Positions 38,309 through 46,648 of a stretch of DNA of 64,000 nt are shown piece by piece. The DNA is from Bacteroidota bacterium (GTDB taxonomy: Bacteria > Bacteroidota > Bacteroidia > Chitinophagales > Chitinophagaceae): NCBI GenBank assembly GCA_018266555.1, contig JAFEAF010000012.1:1-64000 (forward strand), given 5' to 3'. Position 1 is the stretch's first letter; each line of letters begins with the position of its first letter. The translations under genes were made by a program, and so were the position numbers. Below the pieces are notes generated by a model. The model did not search any database. It saw nothing but the letters and a program-made list of their open reading frames with translations, and was not told the origin of the DNA.

Positions 38309-38745
38309 CAGAAAGAAACCTTTTTTTCAAAATAATATTTTAAACTATCAGCTTTCCAGGAAAGCTTGAGTTCATAATTTCCTGAAAAATTTCCGGGCAA
38401 TTCCTGGATGATTTCCTGTTGTTCAGTATTCAGTATTTTCCTGAAATCCCGGGAGGCATCTGCAGGAAAGTACAGGTAAAAATCAATTTGCTTTTTCTTT
38501 CCTTTCATTTCTTCTGGAAAAAGAAGGGAAAGTACATGGCCGTTTTTCTGAACAGCAACGGGCGCAGAAAGCTTCGCTGCATTAGCGGATTGATCAATGA
38601 CTTGCTGGTATTTCAGTTCTTCACCATAATAATCTTTTGTAACCAGGTCAAATTTTTGATAATTGGCTTTGATCACCAGAAATGCAATGCCGCTTACAAA
38701 AATCAGGAATGTAAAAGCGATCTTATGTCCCCAGGTAATTTTCAT
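38308..38745 (-). CDS. fixH: FixH family protein
   Basis: This 145-residue protein has one N-terminal membrane helix (WGHKIAFTFLIFVSGIAFLVIKA) and a periplasmic beta domain starting YQKFDLVTKDYYGEELKYQQVID, the FixH hallmark. FixH/CcoH is needed for stable assembly of cbb3 oxidase in other bacteria. It starts 11 bases after the ccoG stop, and its stop overlaps the next start. Confidence 0.9.
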   Translation of the reverse strand: MKITWGHKIAFTFLIFVSGIAFLVIKANYQKFDLVTKDYYGEELKYQQVIDQSANAAKLSAPVAVQKNGHVLSLLFPEEMKGKKKQIDFYLYFPADASRDFRKILNTEQQEIIQELPGNFSGNYELKLSWKADSLKYYFEKKVSF

Positions 38746-38755
38746 AATTTTTATT

Positions 38756-40192
38756 TTAATATCCGGGCCCTAAAAAAGTTACGGTTAACGTTTTTATTTT
38801 TTTGTCAGCCTGATATATTCCCAATGTAATTGGTGTTTTTCTTTTTTCAATCAGTTGCCTGTTAATCTTAATAATAAAGGAAGTTTGAAAATATGATTCT
38901 TTGGGTACAGTAAGATCTTTGGATATTACTTCGATCTCTCCTTTTATGTTTTCCAATTTCAGGCTTACCGGAATATCCTTTCTTGTTTTATTAGTCAGCT
39001 TGAGATTATAAAGATTAGCAACTCTGCCATCCGGCAGGCTTTGAAACATTTGCCCGGAGCTTCTTAATATTCTTGCGTCCACATCTTCCCTTGTAATAAG
39101 CATGGCTGCCAGGGCGCCGACGAGTAATATCAAGGCAAAAGAATATGCTCCAATCCGAAAAGTAAATCTTGTTTTCTTTTTTTGTGCAATGTTTTCTTCT
39201 GATGCAAAGCGAATCAATCCCCGGGGCCGGTTTACTTTATCCATGATATCATCACAGGCATCAATACAGGCAGTGCAGTTTACACATTCCAGTTGTGTGC
39301 CATTTCGGATATCAATTCCTGTAGGGCAAACTCTTACGCAAGCTGTGCAGTCCACACAATCCCCGGTATCCCATTTTCCTTCTTTTTCTTTTTTAATTTT
39401 CCCTCTTGGCTCGCCTCGTACATAATCATAGGCTACAACAATTGATTTTTTGTCAAGCAGCACTCCCTGCAATCTCCCGTAAGGGCATACAACGATGCAT
39501 ACCTGCTCCCGAAACCAATAATAAACAAAAAAGAAAACCGTAGTAAAACCAAGCAAAGAAATAAAGGTGCCGATATTTGCATCCACACCTTCACGCACCA
39601 TGGCCAGCACTTCATCCATGCCGATAATATATGCAAGAAAAAAATTGGCGATGATAAACGAAACAAAATAAAAAACAGTAATTTTTATGAGCCGTTTACG
39701 TATTTTATAAGCAGTCCAGGGCATTGCTTTCAGGCGGCGTTGTTTATTATAATCCCCGTCGAGTAAATATTCAATTTTCCTGAATACCATTTCCATAAAA
39801 ATGGTTTGGGGGCATGCCCATCCGCAAAACACCCGCCCAAAAACTACTGTGAATAAAATGATGAATACAATAAATGTGAGTAAGCCAATTGCAAAAATGA
39901 AAAAATCCTGCGGCCAGAATATTTTTCCAAAAAAAATAAATTTACGCTGCAATACATTAAATAAAAACAGTGGTTCGCCTTCAACTTTTATAAACGGCAG
40001 CGTAAAAAAAATAATGAGATAAAAAACAGAAGTGATAGTTCTGAAATTATACAATTTTCCTTTTGGTTTTTTCGGGAAAATATAATTCCGGTTTCCCTGT
40101 TTGCTGATTGTGGCAACAGAGTCACGGAAGCTTTGATCAATAAGCTCTTTCTTTTCTTCTGCTATGGCCGAAAAATCTTTTTCTTCCATCAT
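38756..40192 (-). CDS. ccoG: cbb3 oxidase accessory protein CcoG (FixG/RdxA)
   Basis: This 478-residue membrane ferredoxin-like protein has five membrane helices. The motif FCGWACPQTIFME lies after the second helix, and two 4Fe-4S motifs are visible: CVDCTACVRVCPTGI and CVNCTACIDACDDIM. A C-terminal Ig-like periplasmic domain completes it. CcoG has been linked to reduction of copper during cbb3 assembly. It sits between ccoP and fixH in the operon. Confidence 0.96.
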   Translation of the reverse strand: MMEEKDFSAIAEEKKELIDQSFRDSVATISKQGNRNYIFPKKPKGKLYNFRTITSVFYLIIFFTLPFIKVEGEPLFLFNVLQRKFIFFGKIFWPQDFFIFAIGLLTFIVFIILFTVVFGRVFCGWACPQTIFMEMVFRKIEYLLDGDYNKQRRLKAMPWTAYKIRKRLIKITVFYFVSFIIANFFLAYIIGMDEVLAMVREGVDANIGTFISLLGFTTVFFFVYYWFREQVCIVVCPYGRLQGVLLDKKSIVVAYDYVRGEPRGKIKKEKEGKWDTGDCVDCTACVRVCPTGIDIRNGTQLECVNCTACIDACDDIMDKVNRPRGLIRFASEENIAQKKKTRFTFRIGAYSFALILLVGALAAMLITREDVDARILRSSGQMFQSLPDGRVANLYNLKLTNKTRKDIPVSLKLENIKGEIEVISKDLTVPKESYFQTSFIIKINRQLIEKRKTPITLGIYQADKKIKTLTVTFLGPGY

Positions 40193-40215
40193 TCTTTTTT
40201 TACAGGCTCTTCAGT

Positions 40216-41139
40216 TTATTTCGCAGGCTTCTGTTTTATGGTATCCTTTTTTACTGCAACGCTATCCGAAGCTTTTGCAGCGACATAAAGATCTCCTTGC
40301 GGGGCTTTTGCGTTTGGTGGATTGGTGCCCTGAAGAGATAAAACAAAACTTGATAAATCCCTTATTTCTTCGGGGGTAAATGTTTTTCCCCAAGCCTGCA
40401 TTCCTTTGTCAGGAACGCCATCTGTGATTGTTTTAAATATATTATGAATACTACCGCCATGCAACCAATATTTATCGGTAAGGTTGGGGCCGATTCCACC
40501 TTCGCCCTGGGCACCATGGCAGGGAAAACAAGTTCCGGAATAAATCTTTTTTCCTTCAGCAATACCGGTTGCGTCCGCCATAGTAACATTGTTTTCGTCA
40601 AGCTGAATTTTATTTTTGCTTTTATTAGCCTCTATTTTTGTGGCTGCTATCTGCATCTCGTTGTTGTATTCCTGTTCAGGAGTAGGCCCGGTTTTAAAAA
40701 CGTGAAAACGTAATAAATAAATTACAGCGACAATGATTGTCAGGTAAAATCCCCATTTCCACCATGGGGGTAATGTATTGTCCAATTCTTTGATGCCATC
40801 GTAATCATGATCCAGCAATACATCAGATTCTTTTTCGATAGAAGCAGCTTTGGTAAAAAATTTTTTATCAAAATTGCTCCAGAGCTTCCGGAAGCCGGAT
40901 AGTGGCATTGGTTTGCCGGTTCTTAATAGAGCTTCTTGCCTGTATTTATTTCTTTGCTTAATGAAATAGGCAGTGAAAATAATGGCAAGAATTAAAAATC
41001 CAAGAACACTGTAAAAAAAATATTTCATTCCTCCTGAAGGAAAGCTAATATTATTCTGAGCGTATGCTGATCCTGAAAAGAGAAATATGATCAGCGCTGT
41101 AAGGATGGAATGTTTTTGAAAAAGGTTTCTCATAAACAA
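40216..41139 (-). CDS. ccoP: cbb3 oxidase subunit CcoP, single-heme form
   Basis: This 307-residue protein has a signal-like first helix, a second membrane helix (about 32-52), an amphipathic stretch, and a third helix near 130-150 preceded by LDHDYDGIKELDNTLPPWW, the CcoP N-terminal hallmark. The C-terminal cytochrome c domain has one CxxCH motif (GTCFPCHGAQGEGGIGPNLT) and a Met ligand region (GMQAWGKTFTPEEI). Proteobacterial CcoP is diheme; this one has only one binding motif. The C-terminus is Lys/Pro/Ala-rich. Confidence 0.93.
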   Translation of the reverse strand: MFMRNLFQKHSILTALIIFLFSGSAYAQNNISFPSGGMKYFFYSVLGFLILAIIFTAYFIKQRNKYRQEALLRTGKPMPLSGFRKLWSNFDKKFFTKAASIEKESDVLLDHDYDGIKELDNTLPPWWKWGFYLTIIVAVIYLLRFHVFKTGPTPEQEYNNEMQIAATKIEANKSKNKIQLDENNVTMADATGIAEGKKIYSGTCFPCHGAQGEGGIGPNLTDKYWLHGGSIHNIFKTITDGVPDKGMQAWGKTFTPEEIRDLSSFVLSLQGTNPPNAKAPQGDLYVAAKASDSVAVKKDTIKQKPAK

Positions 41140-41141
41140 TC

Positions 41142-41351
41142 TTATTTTAAATAGTTTTGGGTGATTAATTCAGAATGCTCATTCTCGTTTTCCAATGGCA
41201 TCCTGCTGATGTCATTCACTTTTGTTTTATCCATCTTCTTTACATAATACAGCATCGCTATAAAAAACACAAAAAATGCCAGCAGGGAAATGATAGGGTA
41301 AATATCTACACGATCAATGGTTTCTGCATATTGTTTGATGAATTTGAACAT
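41142..41351 (-). CDS. ccoQ: CcoQ-like small subunit
   Basis: This 69-residue protein has one membrane helix (IYPIISLLAFFVFFIAMLYYV) followed by a polar tail, located between ccoNO and ccoP. This is the standard place and form of CcoQ/FixQ, a small stabilising subunit of cbb3 oxidase. Sequence similarity is low in this family, so the assignment relies mostly on position and topology. Confidence 0.8.
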   Translation of the reverse strand: MFKFIKQYAETIDRVDIYPIISLLAFFVFFIAMLYYVKKMDKTKVNDISRMPLENENEHSELITQNYLK

Positions 41352-41377
41352 GCCTTTATTATTTATTTTCAGTTATT

Positions 41378-43501
41378 TTATTTTTTTTCAATATCAGTTC
41401 CTAAGCGTTGCAGGTATGCAATCAATGCCAATACTTCAACATTGGGCTTTACCCTGACACTGTCTTTTAGCAAATTAGCACGGATCAGATCAGCCTGAGC
41501 CGTCAAATCTTTATTGGCTGTATTCTCATATCCTTTAGCATAGGGTACTCCTAATTTTCGCATCGCCCTGATTTTAGCAACTGTACTTGCGGTATCTAAT
41601 TCTGCATCCAGGAGGAAAGAATATGATGGCATTAAAGAACCTGGAGTGACCGCCTGCGGATCATCAAGGTGATTGAATTGCCAGGTATCTGATTTTTTTA
41701 TTTTCAGAGAACCTTCCCGTGCCAGATCAGGCCCGGTTCTTTTTGACCCCCATTGAAATGGATGATCATAAACAAATTCGCCTGCTTTTGAATATTCCCC
41801 ATACCGTTCTGTTTCCGATCGAAAAGGACGGATCATTTGTGAATGACAGGTATAACATCCTTCTCTCCGGTAAATATCTCTTCCCTGCAATTCCAATGGG
41901 GTATAGGGTTTTACACTCGCAATGGTTGGAACGTTGGATTTGATGAGAAATGTGGGTACAATTTCAATAATCCCTCCAATGAGAATTACAATAAGAGACA
42001 GCATCAAAAGCGGAATGGGTTTTCTTTCAATGCGGCGATGCCAGTGTTCGCCGGTATGCCCGGTATAAATCTTTTCCAGAGCAGGAGCTTCTGCATCTTC
42101 ATTGGCAACCAGTTTTCCTTTTCTCACAGTCATAAATAAATTATACATCATCATCAACGCACCGAACAGGAAAAGAGATCCCCCGAATGCACGGGTGGCA
42201 TAAAATGGTTTTAGGTATGTTACTGTTTCAACAAATTGAGGGTAAGCCAATCTTCCGTCCGGAGTGAATTGATTCCACATCGCTGCTTGTGTAAAACCGG
42301 CTATGTACAAAGGCACTGCATAAAAAATGATTCCCAGAGTGGCAACCCAAAAATGTGCATTGGCCAGCTTTTTTGAATAAAGAGGTGTTTTAAAAAGCCG
42401 GGGTATCAACCAATACAACATTCCAAAGGTCAGCATACCATTCCATCCCAAACCACCAACATGTACATGGGCAATGGTCCAGTCGGTAAAATGGCTGATT
42501 GCATTCACTGTTTTTAATGAAAGCATCGGGCCTTCAAATGTGGCCATCCCATAAGCTGTTACGGCTACGACCATAAATTTAAGTACCACATCTTCTCTTA
42601 CTTTATCCCAGGCACCACGAAGGGTCAGTAATCCGTTGATCATTCCACCCCAGCTGGGAAAAAGCAACATGAAAGAAAATACAATACCGAGTGATTGCGC
42701 CCAGTTGGGCAATGCTGAATAAAGAAGATGATGAGGGCCAGCCCAGATATATAAGAATATTAACGACCAGAAGTGTATGATCGAAAGCTTATATGAATAT
42801 ACCGGCCGGTTTGCAGCTTTTGGTAAAAAATAATACATCAGGCCCAGGTAGGGTGTAGTTAAAAAGAAAGCAACCGCATTATGGCCATACCACCACTGCA
42901 CCAATGCATCCTGCACACCGGCATACCATGAATAACTTCTAAACCAGCTTACAGGCAATTCAAGTGAATTTACAATATGCAATACGGCTACGGTAATAAA
43001 TGTGGCAATGTAAAACCAGATGGCAACGTACAAATGACGAACTCTTCTTTTCAGAATTGTAGCAAACATATTCCAACCGAAAACAACCCAAATGATAGTA
43101 ATGGCAATGTCAATTGGCCATTCCAGTTCGGCATATTCTTTTCCGGAGGTCATCCCCATGGGCAATGTCAATGCTGCAGCAAGTATAATAAATTGCCAGC
43201 CCCAGAAATGGATACGGCTCAGCAGATCACTTGCCATGCGAGCTTTTAATAATCGCTGAATCGAATAATAATACCCTGTGAAAATTCCATTACCAACAAA
43301 CGCAAAAATGATCGCATTTGTATGCAATGGGCGAAGACGACCGAAACTGAAAAATGGCTGAACATTCAGGGTTTTGGGAAAAACTAATTCAAGTGCAACC
43401 CAAAGACCTACCAGCATACCTACAATGCCCCAAATAATAGTGGCATAAGCAAAGTTTCGGGCAATCTTATTGTCATACTGAAATTTTTCCAATGCTTGCA
43501 T
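41378..43501 (-). CDS. ccoNO: Fused CcoN-CcoO cbb3 oxidase subunit
   Basis: This 707-residue protein joins the catalytic subunit CcoN (about 1-470, twelve helices) and the monoheme subunit CcoO (about 500-707). CcoN has the copper and heme ligands: WWYGHNAVAFFLT, GPHHLLYSALPNW and IAHVHVGGLGWNG. CcoO has the heme c motif EGCYTCHSQMIRPFRSE and a membrane anchor before it. The fusion is usual in Bacteroidota. Reduction of O2 with high affinity and proton pumping is the expected role. Confidence 0.96.
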   Translation of the reverse strand: MQALEKFQYDNKIARNFAYATIIWGIVGMLVGLWVALELVFPKTLNVQPFFSFGRLRPLHTNAIIFAFVGNGIFTGYYYSIQRLLKARMASDLLSRIHFWGWQFIILAAALTLPMGMTSGKEYAELEWPIDIAITIIWVVFGWNMFATILKRRVRHLYVAIWFYIATFITVAVLHIVNSLELPVSWFRSYSWYAGVQDALVQWWYGHNAVAFFLTTPYLGLMYYFLPKAANRPVYSYKLSIIHFWSLIFLYIWAGPHHLLYSALPNWAQSLGIVFSFMLLFPSWGGMINGLLTLRGAWDKVREDVVLKFMVVAVTAYGMATFEGPMLSLKTVNAISHFTDWTIAHVHVGGLGWNGMLTFGMLYWLIPRLFKTPLYSKKLANAHFWVATLGIIFYAVPLYIAGFTQAAMWNQFTPDGRLAYPQFVETVTYLKPFYATRAFGGSLFLFGALMMMYNLFMTVRKGKLVANEDAEAPALEKIYTGHTGEHWHRRIERKPIPLLMLSLIVILIGGIIEIVPTFLIKSNVPTIASVKPYTPLELQGRDIYRREGCYTCHSQMIRPFRSETERYGEYSKAGEFVYDHPFQWGSKRTGPDLAREGSLKIKKSDTWQFNHLDDPQAVTPGSLMPSYSFLLDAELDTASTVAKIRAMRKLGVPYAKGYENTANKDLTAQADLIRANLLKDSVRVKPNVEVLALIAYLQRLGTDIEKK

Positions 43502-43560
43502 GAATTTTATTTTTTGATTTTGGTTATTTGCTCCTGATACATAATCAGTAGGCAGTTTGT

Positions 43561-43749
43561 TTATTTACTTTTAACCGGTTCTTTCGGATTAAATGTCTCA
43601 GTCGGTTTTAATTCGTCATCCATTAATATTCGTACAGATGGAGTGTAATCATCATCAAATTGCCCTTTTTTGACTGACCAGATAAAAGCAGCCAGAAATC
43701 CCCCCGCAATCAGTATGCTGAATCCTATCAATAGAATGAGTACACTCAT
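43561..43749 (-). CDS. ccoS: cbb3 oxidase assembly protein CcoS
   Basis: This small membrane protein carries the CcoS signature: one helix (MSVLILLIGFSILIAGGFL) followed by AFIWSVKKGQFDDDYTPS. The ATG at 43749 corresponds to the family's usual start; the frame also offers an ATG at 43797 with a basic extension of 16 residues. CcoS is needed for cofactor insertion into cbb3 oxidase. It lies between ccoI and ccoNO. Confidence 0.93.
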   Translation of the reverse strand: MSVLILLIGFSILIAGGFLAAFIWSVKKGQFDDDYTPSVRILMDDELKPTETFNPKEPVKSK

Positions 43750-43887
43750 TTGTTTTTTTTTAATGCGGACAAAAATATCTTTTGACTTTTCTGTCATCGC
43801 TGATTTATCTCAACTAATGTTATGAGCAAAGTCAATGATTATGTTTTATAGCTCATCAGGCTGAAATTTGCTGATCACTGATGTACT

Positions 43888-46329
43888 TTATAATTTTTTT
43901 TGTTTTGCTGAAATGGTTGTGGCAACTGTTACAAATGCTACAATGCTAATGGTACTAGCCGGCATCAGAATGGCAGCTAAAAGCGGTGATAATAACCCCT
44001 GTACTGCAAAGCTTAACCCTACAATATTATACAGGATGGAAATAATAAAACTCCAGACAATTACATTTTTGCCTGAGCGAGCATAACAAATGAACCGGTT
44101 CAGCTTGTAAACTTCATTACTGTCTAAAATTCCGTCACAAGCTGGGGTGAACTGGCTGCTGTTTTCGTTAACTGCGATTCCCACATCGCTTTGTTTCATG
44201 GCACCGGCATCATTCAAGCCATCTCCCAGCATCAGCACTTTAGCATTTGGTTTTTTTTCTTTCAACTCCTTTATATAATTCAATTTATCCTGTGGAGTTT
44301 GATGAAAAAGAATTTGCCCACGGATTCCTAACAAAGATTCAAGATTTTCTTTTTCAGCAGCATTATCTCCGCTTAATACATGGATCATGAATTTATTTTC
44401 TGAGACTGAACTTACCATTTCCGGCACACCCTGCCGGTATTGATTATGTATCCGGAAGACTCCTTTTTTTATTCTGTTTATTGAAACATACACTTCACTG
44501 CTATTTGCGTTGTAAGATGAATCATTATTATGTTCCACTAAATTTTTTGACCCTACCTGAATTTCATTTTCATGTATCCGCCCGGTGATCCCTTTTCCGG
44601 TAATTTCCCGGAATGCTGATACGGGCATTGGTTTTACGGTGTATTTTTTTAAAAGATCCTGTTGTACCATTCTGCTCAACGGATGAATAGATTCCTTTGT
44701 CAATGAATAAATCATACTGATCTCATCAGTTGACAGGGTTACCCCTTCGTAAACTATTGAAGCACGGGTTGAGTGCGTTAGCGTTCCTGTTTTGTCAAAA
44801 ACTATATTATTTACTTTGCTCAGCGATTCAATCACTGAGGCATTTTTCAGGTAAAATTTATTTTTCCCGAAATGGCGGAGCATATTTCCATAAGTAAATG
44901 TAGCCGAAAGTAACAGGGAACAGGGACAGGCCACGATCAATGCAGCTGTTACGGATACTGCGATTTTTGATGGATCATTAAATGCCCAGTACAAGGCAGT
45001 GCCTGCAGCAATACTTAATAACGCCAAAGTAAAATAACGGCTCCATGGATGAACGAAAGAATGTGTTTTGTTTTTTTGTTGCGTGAAGATGTCGTTGTTC
45101 CAAAGCTGGGTGATATAACTTTGCTCTACCGGTCGGATAACCTCCATTTCAAGTAATGTGCCCAGTTGTCTGCCCCCGGCAAATACCAATTCATTTTTTA
45201 GTTTCAGCACTGGTGTATTCTCTCCCGAAACAAAACTGTAGTCAATTGTACCTTGCCCCTTTTTAATAATGGCATCTGCAGGAACCATATCATTTTGCCT
45301 TACGATAATAGTATCACCTTTCTTTAATGCGCTGATGGTGGAAGCCTCTTCTTTGCCATCCTTTAAAATAGTAACGCCTAACGGGAAATAGGATTTGTAA
45401 TCTCTGTCAAATGAAAGGCTTTCATAGGTTTTGTCCTGGAACCAGCGCCCCACCAGCATAAAAAAAACAATACCGCTCATGGAATCAAGATAACCGGCTC
45501 CGGATCCGCTGAGAATTTCATACACACTTCTCGAAAAGGTGACTGAAATAGCTAATGCAATTGGGGCATCGATGTTCAGCCATTTTTGCCGTAATCCTTT
45601 CCAAGCTGAAATAAAGAATTCATTTGCGCTGTAAAAAAATACCGGTAACGATAAAACTAGATTCAGATAACTGAACAGTTTTGCAAGATATGGCTGTTCG
45701 ATATTCCCCGACGAAAAATACTCGGGAAAGCTCAGCATCATGATATTGCTGAAACAAAATCCTGCAATCCCTATTTTAAAAATCTTTTTTCTGTTTACCT
45801 GCCGGCCGGTTTTCTTTTCTCCTTCATTGAGACTAATGTAAGGTTCATAGCCAATGAAAGCCAGCAATTCTACCACTTTTCTCAACGAGATCTTTCCCGG
45901 ATCAAAAACGATAAAAATATTCTTGCATTGAAAATTGGTTCTTGAAAATACAATTCCCGGATCAATCGTATGTAAATTCTCCAATAACCAAATACAGGAT
46001 GTACAGTGCATTTGGGGTAAATCAAAACTCACATGACTCTGGCTGTTGTCATGAAACCGAAGCAAAACTTGTTTCACTTCTTCATTATCCAGGTATGCAA
46101 ATTTTTCTGAATTGAATTTTCCTTTTACTTTAATACCAGGTTTGTCGCTCAGCTCATAATAGTTGCACAGGCCGTTTTCCTGCAGTAACTCGTACACAAA
46201 CTTGCATCCGTCGCAGCAAAAAGTTTTATTGCCGGATAAAATAGAGTTATCGCAGGGCTCACCACAGTGATAACAGTCTACGGCAAGTTTTAATGTTGGC
46301 TTCGTTTCCCGGATCAAATTATCTTTCAA
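43888..46329 (-). CDS. ccoI: Copper-translocating P-type ATPase CcoI
   Basis: This 813-residue P1B-type ATPase begins with a Cys-rich metal-binding region (CYHCGEPC, CCDGCKFVY) and a heavy-metal-associated domain (MHCTSCIWLL). Eight membrane helices follow, with the CPC ion motif (IVACPCSLLLSA), the phosphorylation site DKTGTLT, and the hinge motif GDGLNDAGAM. It supplies copper for the CuB site of cbb3 oxidase. It is the first gene of the minus-strand cco operon and follows a promoter with an FNR-type palindrome at 46539-46581. Confidence 0.95.
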   Translation of the reverse strand: MKDNLIRETKPTLKLAVDCYHCGEPCDNSILSGNKTFCCDGCKFVYELLQENGLCNYYELSDKPGIKVKGKFNSEKFAYLDNEEVKQVLLRFHDNSQSHVSFDLPQMHCTSCIWLLENLHTIDPGIVFSRTNFQCKNIFIVFDPGKISLRKVVELLAFIGYEPYISLNEGEKKTGRQVNRKKIFKIGIAGFCFSNIMMLSFPEYFSSGNIEQPYLAKLFSYLNLVLSLPVFFYSANEFFISAWKGLRQKWLNIDAPIALAISVTFSRSVYEILSGSGAGYLDSMSGIVFFMLVGRWFQDKTYESLSFDRDYKSYFPLGVTILKDGKEEASTISALKKGDTIIVRQNDMVPADAIIKKGQGTIDYSFVSGENTPVLKLKNELVFAGGRQLGTLLEMEVIRPVEQSYITQLWNNDIFTQQKNKTHSFVHPWSRYFTLALLSIAAGTALYWAFNDPSKIAVSVTAALIVACPCSLLLSATFTYGNMLRHFGKNKFYLKNASVIESLSKVNNIVFDKTGTLTHSTRASIVYEGVTLSTDEISMIYSLTKESIHPLSRMVQQDLLKKYTVKPMPVSAFREITGKGITGRIHENEIQVGSKNLVEHNNDSSYNANSSEVYVSINRIKKGVFRIHNQYRQGVPEMVSSVSENKFMIHVLSGDNAAEKENLESLLGIRGQILFHQTPQDKLNYIKELKEKKPNAKVLMLGDGLNDAGAMKQSDVGIAVNENSSQFTPACDGILDSNEVYKLNRFICYARSGKNVIVWSFIISILYNIVGLSFAVQGLLSPLLAAILMPASTISIVAFVTVATTISAKQKKL

Positions 46330-46430
46330 TGACTGAAAAATTTAGAGAAAATCAAAGTTGCTGTTGACTAAGTAAATAGCTGATGAGAAATGTCATTGGT
46401 ATATCTGATTTCACTCATTTAGAACGATAA

Positions 46431-46452
46431 GCCCCCTGATGAATCAGGGGGC
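46431..46452 (-). terminator. Strong hairpin, probable terminator of the norB-like transcript
   Basis: A 10-bp perfect inverted repeat (GCCCCCTGAT at 46431-46440, ATCAGGGGGC at 46443-46452) lies downstream of the norB-like stop on the minus strand. The tail in that direction is only moderately T-rich (TTATCGTTCT). It also lies inside the predicted ccoI leader, so it could instead act as attenuator or RNA stabiliser. Confidence 0.45.
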
Positions 46453-46538
46453 TTCAATTGAAACGAAAACCAACGATCTCTCGTCAGGCGACGAGAATAA
46501 AATTTGTCTTTTCAGACATAAACACGCAATACGATTTA

Positions 46539-46569
46539 CAAATATAAAAGTATGGAGTATTGTAACAGA
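46539..46569 (-). promoter_or_regulatory. Candidate Bacteroidota promoter for the cco operon
   Basis: On the minus strand a -7 box TATATTTG (46539-46546, matching TAnnTTTG fully) is preceded at 19 bases by TCTG (46566-46569, one mismatch to the -33 box TTTG). The start of transcription would be near 46533, about 200 bases before ccoI. Confidence 0.55.
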
Positions 46570-46581
46570 TGATATTTATCA
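46570..46581. promoter_or_regulatory. FNR/CRP-type palindrome upstream of the cco promoter
   Basis: The sequence TGATATTTATCA fits the core of the FNR consensus (TGAT-N4-ATCA). It abuts the -33 element of the predicted ccoI promoter, so its centre is about 42 bases upstream of the predicted transcription start, the classic position for class II activation by CRP/FNR proteins. An identical 12-mer occurs at 48569-48580. Confidence 0.55.
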
Positions 46582-46648
46582 TATTTTATTCTGAGAAAAG
46601 TCAAGAAAAAAAGATTCGATAAAAGACCTTATGATCTGTTTTGTGTGA

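Larger units (their letters stand above)
46330..46648. other. Intergenic region between norB-like gene and ccoI
   Basis: This stretch of about 320 bases has no gene. It holds a strong hairpin (46431-46452), a weaker hairpin CTCGTC-AGGC-GACGAG (46480-46495), a candidate minus-strand promoter for ccoI (46539-46569), and an FNR-type palindrome (46570-46581). A leader of about 200 bases would precede ccoI. Confidence 0.7.

Noticed and set aside
46330-46648. tRNA or small RNA gene in the gap upstream of ccoI
   Set aside because: The hairpins do not form a cloverleaf, no TTC-loop signature is visible, and promoter-like elements explain the region better.
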